A model generated the notes under the pieces. The model did not search any database and was not told the DNA's origin. It was given only the letters and a program-made list of their open reading frames with translations. Source: Sulfitobacter sp. (GTDB lineage Bacteria > Pseudomonadota > Alphaproteobacteria > Rhodobacterales > Rhodobacteraceae). Taken from it: 64,000 nt of DNA. How positions within the stretch are numbered: the stretch's first letter is position 1; each line of letters begins with the position of its first letter. Shown here piece after piece: positions 37,984 through 46,964 of the stretch. The position numbers and the translations under genes were made by a program. The stretch spans positions 21,255 through 85,254 of the forward strand of contig JAQXCD010000034.1 of the NCBI GenBank assembly GCA_029252045.1, written 5' to 3'.

Positions 37984-39111
37984 GTGGATGATTACACGGT
38001 CCGCCTGAACCTGCTTGTCCCCGGCATTACACTGATCGCAGGCATGGCCGATTATCCGGCACTGATTGTTCACAGCAGCTACTCCCCCCAGATCGGTCTA
38101 AAAGACAGCCCCATCGGCACAGGCACCTTTGTCCAGGAGACATATGAGGTCGCAACCCGAGCAACCTACAGCTGCCGCAAGGAAGGCTGGTGGGGCGGTG
38201 AGGTCAATCTCGACGGGGTGGAATTCATCGACTACGGCACCGATCCGTCAGCGATTGTATCGGGCTTTGAGGCCGGAGAAATCCATGTAAACGATGAAAC
38301 CACGTCCGAGTTTGTCGAAATCCCTGATGCGCTTGACATTGTGCGTAAGGAAAAGGGAACAGCCAACACAATCGTTGCGCGCATGCGCGCGGTTTCACCC
38401 CCTTTTTGACAATACCGACGTCCGCCGCGCCGTTCAAATGGCCGTGGATAACAATGTTGTGCTTGAACTCGGCGTTACCGGATTGGGCATACCAGCTGAA
38501 AACCTCCATGTCGGCCCGATGCATCCCGAATACGCCGAACTGCCTGCCCAAAAGCACGATCCTGTTGCCGCCAAGGCGATGCTGGACGCCGCAGGCCACG
38601 GCGAGACGGAACTGGAACTGATCTCCATCGACCGTGATTGGCGCATTGTGGCTACAGTTGCAATCGGCGGGCAGATGCGGGATGCAGGCTTCAATATCAA
38701 GCGTACAATCTATCCGGGCTCGTCGTTCTGGAATGACTGGTCGAAATACCCCTTCTCCACCACAAACTGGCTCCACCACAAACCTGGGCGCACGCCCGCT
38801 GGGTTGTTCAGGTGCTGGGGCTGGCCTACCGCTCGGGCGAGGCATGGAACGAATCCGGGCACACCAACCCTGAATTCGACGCCAAACTCGCCGAAGCGTC
38901 GGGGATTGCGGATGCAGACAAACATCGCGCCCTGATGAAAGGCTTGCAAGAGATGCTGCAATCCAGCGGTGCGATCATTCAACCCTTCTGGACAACCCAA
39001 TATCTTCACTATGTCGCGGCCGTGAAAGGCCACGCGCGGCACCAGGTCCGCGAAATGCATCTGAAAAAAGTCTGGCGCGGTGATGCCGGATGTCCTCCCC
39101 TGAAAATTTAA
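37984..39111 (+). pseudogene. Decayed peptide/nickel-type ABC substrate-binding protein (SBP family 5)
   Basis: Fragments of an extracellular solute-binding protein of family 5 run in order. VDDYTVRLNL is joined to ANTIVARMR in frame 1 up to a stop near 38409. FDNTDVRRAVQMAVDNNVVL through YPGSSFWNDWSK is in the next frame. VLGLAYRSGEAWNESG through AIIQPFWTTQYLHYV is back in frame 1. So there are two compensating frameshifts, near 38395-38409 and 38790-38815. The signal peptide and about the first third of the protein are missing at the left edge. No transporter permease or ATPase genes remain nearby. Confidence 0.9.
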
Positions 39112-39195
39112 ATTATTTTGCAAATGCAGGACATTGCTCACATGCTGCAAATATAGAACGTCCGGGACGACCCGGAGGACTCTGAAAGGTGGCCC

Positions 39196-40569
39196 ATGGA
39201 TACGGTTTTGTTTCCCGCACGCGCGGATGACGTGCTCTCGCTTGTGCAGGATTTCACGTTCAAACTGACCGCCGACGATATTCCTGAGGATGTCTTGAAA
39301 ACCGCGTGGATGCTCTTGCTTGATACGCTCGGCATCTGCATTTCCGCCACCCCGATGGAGGCAGGCGTACTTGCCCGCGAGATGGCCGTGAGGCTCTATA
39401 ACACTGCGCAAGCAGAGGACCGCGCAACGATGGTGTTTGACGGACGCACCGCAAGCATCGCAGGTGCTGCCTTTGCCGCTGCAACCCAGACCGACAATCT
39501 GGATGGCCATGACGGGTATAACCCGACCAAGGGCCATATCGGTGTGGTTGTGGTCCCTACCCTGATCGCCATGGCCGAGCACCTGCCGCAGCTGTCGGGA
39601 CGGGATGCGCTGGCCGCTTTGATTGTGGGATACGAGGTCGCCGGACGGGCCGGTATCGCCTTGCATGCCACAACCAGTGACTACCACACTTCGGGGGCAT
39701 GGAACGGGCTGGGGGTTGCGGCGCTTGCGGCGCGATTGCGCAACAGCACGCCGGAACAGCTGCGCGAGGCATGGGGCATCGCCGAATACCACGGGCCGCG
39801 CAGCCAGATGATGCGCGAGATTGCCAACCCCACGATGCTGCACGATGGCTCTGGCATGGGGGCGCTGATCGGGGTGTCCGCCATAGTGATGGCCGAGGCC
39901 GGTTTCACCGGCGCCCCCGCCATCACTGTCGAGGCGCCGGAGGTGGCGCGCCATTGGACCGATCTGGGCACATTCTGGCAGACCAGCCATCAGTATATCA
40001 AGCCCTACCCCATTTGCCGCTGGGCCCATGCCTCCATCGACGGCGCGCGCGAGATTTGTCTGGCGCAAGGGGTCACACATGATCAGGTCGCCCGCGTTGA
40101 AATCCGCAGTTTCCACAACGCGGTCCAACTGTTCCCGACCATGCCCGACAGCACCTCCAAGGCGCAGTATTCCCTGCCTTTTGCGGTCGCCACGATGATC
40201 ACCCATGGCCGCATCGGGCTCGAACATATCTCGGGCAGCGGGCTGGAGGATGCGGTGGTAGCGGATCTGGTCAGCCGCACGACACTGATTGAAGAAGCCC
40301 GGCACGAAGCCCGCTATCCGGTGGGCCGCTGGGCCGATGTAACCCTGCATCTGCATGACGGGCGGGTGCTGCACTCAGGCGATACCCATGCGCGCGGCGG
40401 GCCCGAGCGGCCCTTTGCCAAAGAAGATATCGTTGCAAAATATATGGAGTTCGCCGTGCCTGTCCTGGGGGAGGCCCGCAGCATCGCGATCCGTGACGCA
40501 ATTCTGGGGCTCGGTGCAGCGGATGCGAAGTTCAGCGATGTCATGCAGCACCTGTTTGCAGCGCCCTGA
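39196..40569 (+). CDS. MmgE/PrpD family protein
   Basis: A 457-residue enzyme of the 2-methylcitrate dehydratase (PrpD)/immune-responsive-gene fold, which dehydrates or isomerises substituted carboxylic acids. Seen: LLDTLGICISATPMEAG, NLDGHDGYNPTKGHIGVVVV, EYHGPRSQMMREIAN and YIKPYPICRWAHASIDGA. The catalytic substrate is uncertain because many PrpD paralogues do not act on methylcitrate, and no prpB or prpC is present. It is the first intact gene after the decayed binding-protein gene and is followed by two more enzyme genes on the same strand. Confidence 0.92.
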   Translation: MDTVLFPARADDVLSLVQDFTFKLTADDIPEDVLKTAWMLLLDTLGICISATPMEAGVLAREMAVRLYNTAQAEDRATMVFDGRTASIAGAAFAAATQTDNLDGHDGYNPTKGHIGVVVVPTLIAMAEHLPQLSGRDALAALIVGYEVAGRAGIALHATTSDYHTSGAWNGLGVAALAARLRNSTPEQLREAWGIAEYHGPRSQMMREIANPTMLHDGSGMGALIGVSAIVMAEAGFTGAPAITVEAPEVARHWTDLGTFWQTSHQYIKPYPICRWAHASIDGAREICLAQGVTHDQVARVEIRSFHNAVQLFPTMPDSTSKAQYSLPFAVATMITHGRIGLEHISGSGLEDAVVADLVSRTTLIEEARHEARYPVGRWADVTLHLHDGRVLHSGDTHARGGPERPFAKEDIVAKYMEFAVPVLGEARSIAIRDAILGLGAADAKFSDVMQHLFAAP

Positions 40570-40734
40570 GTGCAGCCCGCGACGGGGATACCCAAAGCCT
40601 GAATATTTCACTGCGCGCGCATCGCTGCGTTGCACTCTGCTGCCGCATCCGCATACTGCCGCCCAACCGGAGGCCACAGCCCTATGATCCATCCAGCGCC
40701 CTTGGCATCCTTCCAACCCATGTGAGACAAAAAG

Positions 40735-41997
40735 ATGACCTTTGATTCCGTCCCCAACCTGACCCAAGATGTGCGCAGCCGCTTTGCCCATGTGGACGCC
40801 TGCCCGTTTGAAGGGCCGCGTGTGTTCTTTGAGAATGCAGGGGGTGCGCTGACACTCAATTCCGTGATTAAGACCTCTACGGATTACGCAGGCTACCCCG
40901 ACAATCACGCAGGCCGCGACAATCCGGCAGGTGTGGCCCTGCGCGCGGCCATCGAAAAGGGCAAGGCGGATACCCGGTTGCTGTTCAACGCTCCCGACGG
41001 CCAGATTTTTGTGGGCGAAAGCGGCACGGAAGTGCTGTTCCGTCTGGTTCGCACCGCCGCATTGGGCGCAAAAGAAGGCGGGACCATGCTGGGCAGTACG
41101 CTGGAGCATCCCGCACAGCGCAGTGCCATGGCCCGATGGGCCGATGTGACAGGTCGCCCCCACTTGCTGGCCGCCCATGACGATGCCACAGGCACCGTCA
41201 CGCTGGACGCCTATCTGCCGCATATCACCCCCGATCTGCGGGTGGCCAGCATTGTGCAAACCTCGCCTGTGACGGGGATTTCCGTGGATGTTGTGGCCAT
41301 CATCAAGGCCATCCGCGCCACAGCGCCCGAATGCATGATCATCATCGACGGCATCCAGCACGCCAGCCACGGCCATATCGACATCGCAAGCTACGGTGCC
41401 GACGGCTATGCTGTGTCACCTTACAAAGTCTTCTCGCGTCACGGCTATGGCATCGGTTGGGCCTCGGACCGGCTGACGGCCTGTACCAAGGAAACCGTGA
41501 TCGGCGGCGCGCCTACCAGCTGGGATCAAGGCACGCGGGACGCAGGCGCCTATGCGACCTTCTCCGATGTGGTCGGGTATTTTGAGTGGCTGGGCCAGCA
41601 GTTCACCGGCAGCACCGACCGACGCACGCAAATCCTTGCGGCCGCGACAGCGATCCATGCGCAGGAACAGGCGCTGATCCATGGTATGATGCACGGCGTG
41701 GGAAACCAGCGCGGACTGGCCGGTATTCCGGGGGTCACCGTGATTGGCGGCATCGACAATGCGAGGCGCGAAGGAGTCGTGTCCCTCACTCTCGACGCGA
41801 TGGCATCCGGTGATCTGGTGACGTTTCTGAACTCCCATGGCGTGCGCACGCATATCCGCAACAATGACCACTATTGCGGCAACATCCTCGGCCCGCTGGG
41901 GTTGGAGAATTGCATCCGCGTCTCGATCAGCCACTACAACACAGAGGCAGAAGTGAGCCAGTTTCTGACTGCGATGAATTTGGCTGCCGCAAGCTGA
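40735..41997 (+). CDS. Class V aminotransferase-fold PLP enzyme
   Basis: A 420-residue pyridoxal-phosphate enzyme of the cysteine desulfurase/class V aminotransferase group. RVFFENAGGALTLNSVI opens it. The cofactor aspartate and histidine are in IIIDGIQHASHG, and the cofactor-binding lysine is in VSPYKVFSRHGYG. The cysteine expected in true desulfurases is not evident, so a lyase or transaminase acting on a pathway intermediate is more likely. The 165-base spacer upstream is longer than usual for an operon. Confidence 0.85.
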   Translation: MTFDSVPNLTQDVRSRFAHVDACPFEGPRVFFENAGGALTLNSVIKTSTDYAGYPDNHAGRDNPAGVALRAAIEKGKADTRLLFNAPDGQIFVGESGTEVLFRLVRTAALGAKEGGTMLGSTLEHPAQRSAMARWADVTGRPHLLAAHDDATGTVTLDAYLPHITPDLRVASIVQTSPVTGISVDVVAIIKAIRATAPECMIIIDGIQHASHGHIDIASYGADGYAVSPYKVFSRHGYGIGWASDRLTACTKETVIGGAPTSWDQGTRDAGAYATFSDVVGYFEWLGQQFTGSTDRRTQILAAATAIHAQEQALIHGMMHGVGNQRGLAGIPGVTVIGGIDNARREGVVSLTLDAMASGDLVTFLNSHGVRTHIRNNDHYCGNILGPLGLENCIRVSISHYNTEAEVSQFLTAMNLAAAS

Positions 41998-42075
41998 CAG
42001 GGGCTGAAACGCTTGCGTTTGCAGGCTTTCGCGCAAAGCCCCTTACAACCACGATAAGAAACCGAAGGAAACGAT

Positions 42076-42921
42076 ATGAAACTTGTACGATATGGCGCAA
42101 GCGGCGCTGAGAAGCCCGGCCTGATGGATGGCGATACATTGCGGGACCTGTCCGGCCATGTGGCCGACATTACGGGTACGATGCTGGATGATGCCACGCT
42201 TGCCAAGCTGCGCGCGATTGACCCTGCCACCCTGCCCGAAGTCACGGGCAACCCGCGCATCGGCCCCTGCGTTGGCAACATCGGCAAGTTCATGTGTATC
42301 GGGCTCAACTATTCCGACCATGCCGCCGAGACGGGTGCCGCTATCCCTGCGCATCCGATCCTGTTTTTCAAGGCCAACTCTGCTATCGTCGGCCCGAATG
42401 ATGATGTGGTGATGCCGCGCGGCTCTACCCATACCGATTGGGAGGTCGAGCTGGGCGTGGTCATTGGCAAGACCGCCAAATATGTCTCAGCAGCCGACGC
42501 GCTGGACTATGTTGCGGGCTATTGCGTGGTAAATGACGTGTCCGAACGGCATTTCCAGACCCAACTGACGGGCCAATGGACCAAGGGGAAAAGCTGTGAC
42601 ACATTTGGCCCCACAGGCCCATGGCTGGTGACCCGCGACGAGGTGCCAAACCCGCAGGCGCTGTCCATGTCGCTGGATGTAAACGGCAAGCGGATGCAGA
42701 CGGGCAATACCGCGACAATGATCTTCAGCGTGGCCGAGATCATCGAACATCTCAGCGCTTTGATGACCCTGCATCCCGGTGATGTGATCACCACCGGAAC
42801 CCCGCCCGGCGTTGGCATGGGGATGAAGCCCACCCCCGTCTACCTCAAAAAAGGGGACGTGATGGAGTTGACCATCGAAGGGCTGGGTATGCAGCGCCAG
42901 AAGGTAGACGAGGACTCCTGA
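42076..42921 (+). CDS. Fumarylacetoacetate hydrolase family protein
   Basis: A 281-residue protein of the FAH fold, which hydrolyses, isomerises or decarboxylates beta-keto acids using a divalent metal. The metal region is HTDWEVELGVVIGK; other landmarks are MCIGLNYSDHAAETGA, CVVNDVSERHFQTQLTGQ and TGTPPGVGMGMKP. Its arrangement is closest to 2-hydroxyhepta-2,4-diene-1,7-dioate isomerases or ureidoglycolate lyases; neither can be chosen here. It follows the PLP enzyme by 78 bases and ends 17 bases before a long palindrome. Confidence 0.9.
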   Translation: MKLVRYGASGAEKPGLMDGDTLRDLSGHVADITGTMLDDATLAKLRAIDPATLPEVTGNPRIGPCVGNIGKFMCIGLNYSDHAAETGAAIPAHPILFFKANSAIVGPNDDVVMPRGSTHTDWEVELGVVIGKTAKYVSAADALDYVAGYCVVNDVSERHFQTQLTGQWTKGKSCDTFGPTGPWLVTRDEVPNPQALSMSLDVNGKRMQTGNTATMIFSVAEIIEHLSALMTLHPGDVITTGTPPGVGMGMKPTPVYLKKGDVMELTIEGLGMQRQKVDEDS

Positions 42922-42938
42922 GGTCTTGGTGATCAGCA

Positions 42939-42980
42939 GCACTACCGCCTCCATGCGCATGCGTATGGAGGCGGTAGTGC
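42939..42980. repeat. 42-base near-perfect palindrome
   Basis: The 20-base arms begin GCACTACCGCCTCCAT and end ATGGAGGCGGTAGTGC, with AT between them and one G/T position in the arms. RNA from either strand would fold into an exceptionally stable hairpin. No T-tract follows directly, so a simple intrinsic terminator is not certain; a replication or rearrangement scar at the edge of the decayed gene is the alternative. Confidence 0.9.
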
Positions 42981-42983
42981 ACC

Positions 42984-43861
42984 CTGCATATCTGGGCTGA
43001 TCACGACATGGCATGGCTGCACAAAAACGGTGCCGCCATCACCCGTGTGGTCACAAGCAGCCATGCGGGTGTGCCACCCGAGATGATGGCTGCTTTGCCA
43101 AATCTCGAAATGATCTCGTGCTAAGGCGTGGCGTATGATGCCATCGACCCTGTCTAAGCCGTCCGGCGGGGCATAATGGTGACGCATACGCCGAATGTCC
43201 TGAACCCAGAAGTTGCCACATCCGCTGTGATATTGATGCTGGCCTGCTACCGCGAAATACTGCGCGACGACGCCTATGTACGCTCTGGTTATTGGGAAAC
43301 CGAGGCGCGGCGCCCCCGACGCGCTCGGCTGAAAATTAGACCATCGGCATTCTGGGCCTGGGCCGGATTGGTCAGGTCATTGCGGCCAAGCTGGCCCCGT
43401 AGAACCCGACCATCGTCTACCACAGCCGCACCAAAAAGGACGTCCCTTTCAAGTATTATGACAATCTGGCCGAGATGACAGCCGCCTGTGACGTCTTGAT
43501 TTGCATCACCCCCAGCGGGCCACAGGAAGATAAACTGGTCAATGCGTAAGTCCTCGCGGCCCTAGGCCCTGAAGGGACATTGATCAACGTGTCACGCGGT
43601 TCGGTGGTGGACAAGGATGCCCTGATCGACGCCCTGCAATCGGGCAAGCTGGGTTGGGCCGGTCGGGATGTCTTCGAAGCAGAACCACATGCGTCGGCGG
43701 CCCTAAGGGGGGTGCCCAACACCGTTCTGTTGCCCCACGCCGGAAGCGCCACAGTCCAGACGCGCGCAGCGATGGGCGCTCTGACAGTTGATAACTTGTT
43801 GCAGCATATCCAGAATGGCACGGTGCTCAGCCCGATACCGGAATCTGCCCATCTCGTTTAA
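42984..43861 (+). pseudogene. D-2-hydroxyacid dehydrogenase pseudogene
   Basis: The translation follows a glyoxylate/hydroxypyruvate reductase-like enzyme: AAITRVVTSSHAGVPPEMMA, TPNVLNPEVATSAVILMLA, the NAD-binding GILGLGRIGQVIAAKLAP, and INVSRGSVVDKDALIDAL with the catalytic-domain end VLLPHAGSATVQTRAAMGAL. It carries stops at 43122, 43155, 43400 and 43547 and one frameshift near 43335, and the N-terminal start is lost at the palindrome. It was probably part of the same pathway as the PrpD, PLP and FAH genes. Confidence 0.93.
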
Positions 43862-43915
43862 TTACGCAGCGGAAACGCTAAAGAGCCCCCCCTACTGTGG
43901 CGGCGCTGCTTGCAA

Positions 43916-44824
43916 TCAGGTGTCGCGCACGGCGTCGGTAATCCGCGCAATCATATAGTCCATAAACAGCCTAGCCTTGGGGTCTTGCCTGCGCCGGTGC
44001 GCATACAGGCAGGCCATCTGGATCGGCTCTGGCGGGGTCTGTGTGGCGACGGCGACCAAACGGCCCGCTTTGATATGCTCTGCCACTTCAAACACCGGCT
44101 TCATCGCAATGCCGCACCCCGCAAGCGCCCAATCTGTCAGCACGTCACCATCATCGGATTCGTAGCGCCCCGTGACGCGAAACCGTTTCGGGCCGTCGGC
44201 TGTGCGTAGCAACCACTGAAATTCGGTAGCGCCCGGAAACCGCAGGTTGAGGCATTCATGGCCTTGTGCCAGCAACGCATCACCAGATGCGGGATTTCCC
44301 ATTCTCGCGATATAAGCGGGGCTTGCGCATAAGATGCGCCCCACATCGGCAATTTTGCGGATTTGCAGCGTGCTGTCCTCGGGCTGGCCCAGAAAGAACG
44401 CAAGGTCCAGACCTTCGGTGGTTAAATCCACTTTACGGTCTGTCAGGCGGAGCCTGATGGCCACTTCCGGATACGCCGCAAGAAACCCTGACACCAGCGG
44501 CGCAATCAAACGGCGCCCGACCCCCAGAGGTGCCGCCACAAACAATGATCCTTTTGGATTTTCGGTGATGTTCACCACTTGCGCTTCGGCATCCTCCACC
44601 GCGTCCAGAATACCTGCGGCACCGGCATAGAATGCCTTGCCTTGCGCGGTGGGGGCCAGACTGCGCGTTGTGCGCTGGAACAGCCGGACGCCCAGGTGCG
44701 CCTCCAGCTGGGCGATGCGCGCGGATGTCACAGCGGGTGAAATCCGCAGATCACGCCCCGCGGCCGACATACTGCCCAACTCATAGACACGGACAAACGT
44801 GCGGATATTATCTAGGTAAGACAT
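43916..44824 (-). CDS. LysR family transcriptional regulator
   Basis: A 302-residue regulator with an N-terminal winged helix (MSYLDNIRTFVRVYELGSM and AVTSARIAQLEAHLGVRLFQ) and a LysR substrate domain. It is divergent from puuD, with 98 bases between the starts. An inverted repeat in that gap is a likely binding site, so control of puuD and its own gene is probable. Its inducer is unknown. Confidence 0.93.
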   Translation of the reverse strand: MSYLDNIRTFVRVYELGSMSAAGRDLRISPAVTSARIAQLEAHLGVRLFQRTTRSLAPTAQGKAFYAGAAGILDAVEDAEAQVVNITENPKGSLFVAAPLGVGRRLIAPLVSGFLAAYPEVAIRLRLTDRKVDLTTEGLDLAFFLGQPEDSTLQIRKIADVGRILCASPAYIARMGNPASGDALLAQGHECLNLRFPGATEFQWLLRTADGPKRFRVTGRYESDDGDVLTDWALAGCGIAMKPVFEVAEHIKAGRLVAVATQTPPEPIQMACLYAHRRRQDPKARLFMDYMIARITDAVRDT

Positions 44825-44848
44825 TATTTTCTTTTTTTTGATACTGCT

Positions 44849-44869
44849 TGCTACTTTTCGGAGATAGCA
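44849..44869. promoter_or_regulatory. Candidate LysR-type operator between lysR and puuD
   Basis: TGCTA and TAGCA arms are separated by exactly eleven bases, in the short region between the divergent lysR gene and puuD. LysR-type regulators commonly bind dyads of this layout in such divergent promoters. Sequence shows the dyad; function is inferred from position. Confidence 0.5.
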
Positions 44870-44922
44870 GAGAAACGACCTTTGGCATAGACTGCAACCA
44901 AATTCGAACTTCAGGGGGTGCC

Positions 44923-46158
44923 ATGTACGATTTTGCGATAATTTGGGACTGGATTGCGTTTGCGGTCCGCTGGCTGCATGTGATCACCGCCATGGCGTGG
45001 ATTGGTGCCTCGTTCTTTTTCATCGCGCTTGATCTGGGCCTGCGCAAAGCGGCGAACGCACCCGAAGGGGTGTACGGCGAGGAATGGCAGGTTCATGGCG
45101 GCGGGTTCTACCACATCCAGAAATACCTCGTGGCCCCTGAAAACATGCCCGAGCATCTGATCTGGCATAAATGGCAAAGCTATATCACATGGGTGTCCGG
45201 CGCTGCCTTGTTGATGATCGTCTATTGGGTCGGCGGTGAATTGTTCTTGCTTGATCCCACCAAGGCGGACCTGTCGCTCTGGCAGGGCATCGTGATCTCC
45301 GGTGGGTCGCTCACCATCGGCTGGCTGGCCTATGACGCGATGTGCAAATCCAAACTGGGCGAGCATTCTACCCTGCTGATGTTGCTGCTGTTTGTGCTGC
45401 TTGTGGCGATGGCCTGGGGCTATAACCAAATTTTCACGGGCCGTGCAGCCCTGCTGCATCTGGGCGCGTTTACCGCATCTATCATGACAGGCAACGTGTT
45501 CTTCCAGATCATGCCGAACCAGCGCATTGTTGTCGCCGACCTGATGGCGGGCCGCAAACCCGATGCGAAATACGGCAAAATTGCCAAGCTACGCTCAACC
45601 CACAATAACTACCTGACGCTGCCTGTTGTCTTCCTGATGTTGTCCAACCACTACCCGCTGGCCTTTGGCACGCAATATGCGTGGATCATCGCCAGCCTGA
45701 TCTTCCTCACGGGTGTCACCATCCGCCATTACTTCAACACCATGCACGCCACCGGCAAAGGCCCGCACTGGACATGGGCTGTGACGGTTATCCTGATGGT
45801 CATCATTGCGTGGCTGTCCACCGTGCGCGGCGCCGACAGCTATGAGATCGCCGACAGCCGCCCACTGACTTCTTTCGAGACACAGTTCGCCGCTGCTGAA
45901 GGATTTGAGGAGGCGTATGATGTGGTGCTGGGCAACTGCTCCATGTGCCATGCGCGCGAACCTGCGTGGGAGGGTATGCACTGGGCGCCCAAAGGCGTTT
46001 ATCTGGAAACCACCAGCGATGTCGCCCGCCATGCCGAGCAGATCATGCTGCACGCGGGTCTCAGCAATGCAATGCCACCGCCCAATGCCATCGCCACCAT
46101 GACACCCGAGAACCGAGGCAAGATCGTATCATGGGTCCGCAACGCCCGCGGCGGCTGA
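44923..46158 (+). CDS. puuD: Urate hydroxylase PuuD
   Basis: Membrane-bound oxidase of purine breakdown, converting urate to 5-hydroxyisourate; about 411 residues. Around eight helices precede a C-terminal cytochrome c domain with the heme site CSMCHAREPAWEG. The N-terminus AVRWLHVITAMAWIGASFFF is characteristic. The ATG at 44923 follows a strong AGGGGG ribosome site; a frame from 44848 adds an unneeded leader. The enzymes for the next steps (HIU hydrolase, OHCU decarboxylase) are not in the window. Confidence 0.93.
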   Translation: MYDFAIIWDWIAFAVRWLHVITAMAWIGASFFFIALDLGLRKAANAPEGVYGEEWQVHGGGFYHIQKYLVAPENMPEHLIWHKWQSYITWVSGAALLMIVYWVGGELFLLDPTKADLSLWQGIVISGGSLTIGWLAYDAMCKSKLGEHSTLLMLLLFVLLVAMAWGYNQIFTGRAALLHLGAFTASIMTGNVFFQIMPNQRIVVADLMAGRKPDAKYGKIAKLRSTHNNYLTLPVVFLMLSNHYPLAFGTQYAWIIASLIFLTGVTIRHYFNTMHATGKGPHWTWAVTVILMVIIAWLSTVRGADSYEIADSRPLTSFETQFAAAEGFEEAYDVVLGNCSMCHAREPAWEGMHWAPKGVYLETTSDVARHAEQIMLHAGLSNAMPPPNAIATMTPENRGKIVSWVRNARGG

Positions 46159-46169
46159 ATTTTTCCGGA

Positions 46170-46727
46170 ATGCCCCAGATGCGTATCATCCGGTTTTCAG
46201 ACCTGAGCGAAACCCCATGGAAGAACGGCGGCGGTATTACCCGCAACATCGCCCTGCACGAAGATGAACTGGGGCTACAGTGGCGGCTCAGCATGGCAGA
46301 TGTTGCCAGTGCCGGACCGTTTTCTCGGTTTGACGGGCTGACCCGCATCCTGACTGTAATCAAAGGCAGCGGCATGACGCTACACAGTGAAGGTCAAGTC
46401 TGGCCCGCAGACTATGCTGTGCCCGTTACTTTTGACGGGGGCGCACCCGTAAACGCAACACTGGCGCAGGGAGCTGTGCGGGATTTCAACCTGATGTTTG
46501 ATAGCGCGCGATACGATGGGACCGCCACTTGCATCACCGGCGTGGCCACGGGCCAACTGGGCATCGCGGGGCAATCCGCAATCTTGCATGTGATTGCAGG
46601 CACTTTGGCGCTTGGACCTGAGAGATTGGATACAGGCGACACGGTGATCAGTGACACCGCTCCCCTCGCCTACGCGCAAGAGGAAAACGCCTGCGCGCTG
46701 CTGATTAAGCTGGAGCCGCGCAGCTAA
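46170..46727 (+). CDS. hutD: HutD family protein
   Basis: A cupin-like protein of about 185 residues tied to histidine utilisation. The signature SETPWKNGGGITRNIALH lies near the N-terminus, followed by LQWRLSMADVASAGPFSRFD and DGLTRILTVIKGSGMTL. HutD is thought to limit hut expression in other bacteria; the mechanism is not known. It begins 11 bases after puuD, so urate and histidine functions may share a transcript. A start three codons later is possible. Confidence 0.88.
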   Translation: MPQMRIIRFSDLSETPWKNGGGITRNIALHEDELGLQWRLSMADVASAGPFSRFDGLTRILTVIKGSGMTLHSEGQVWPADYAVPVTFDGGAPVNATLAQGAVRDFNLMFDSARYDGTATCITGVATGQLGIAGQSAILHVIAGTLALGPERLDTGDTVISDTAPLAYAQEENACALLIKLEPRS

Positions 46728-46806
46728 GGCAAGGCTTGAAAAAAAATCAACGTCCCAAAACTCTATCTCCAAGTGACCCCCCCCTTTGTGGCAGTTTTTT
46801 ATGTAT

Positions 46807-46832
46807 AGACTTAATTTGGATTGATTTATACT
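46807..46832 (+). promoter_or_regulatory. Candidate regulatory element upstream of hutH
   Basis: AGACTTAAT (46807-46815) and ATTTATACT (46824-46832) lie in the AT-rich region before hutH. Upstream of the Rieske gene the same ATTTATACT occurs on the coding strand, and the other block recurs in inverted orientation (see 50423-50452). TATACT could be the -10 of each promoter, or the blocks could be HutC sites. Confidence 0.35.
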
Positions 46833-46964
46833 AATTCATAGAACCCTGGACGGAGGAGCTATAGCCTCAGGCATACGCGCAGAACTGGCTATCGGGGACA
46901 TCAAACACCCTGCCGCGCTGACCTGCCGCGTTGCCCGTCCTACACCCATATTCGGAGCGTTGAC

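Noticed and set aside
39160..39181. Imperfect inverted repeat before the PrpD gene
   Set aside because: The arms pair only with a bulge and overlap the expected ribosome-binding region; not strong enough to call.
38710..40374. 554-codon minus-strand frame over the pseudogene and PrpD gene
   Set aside because: Antisense to PrpD, whose own translation matches its family throughout; the frame shows no motif.
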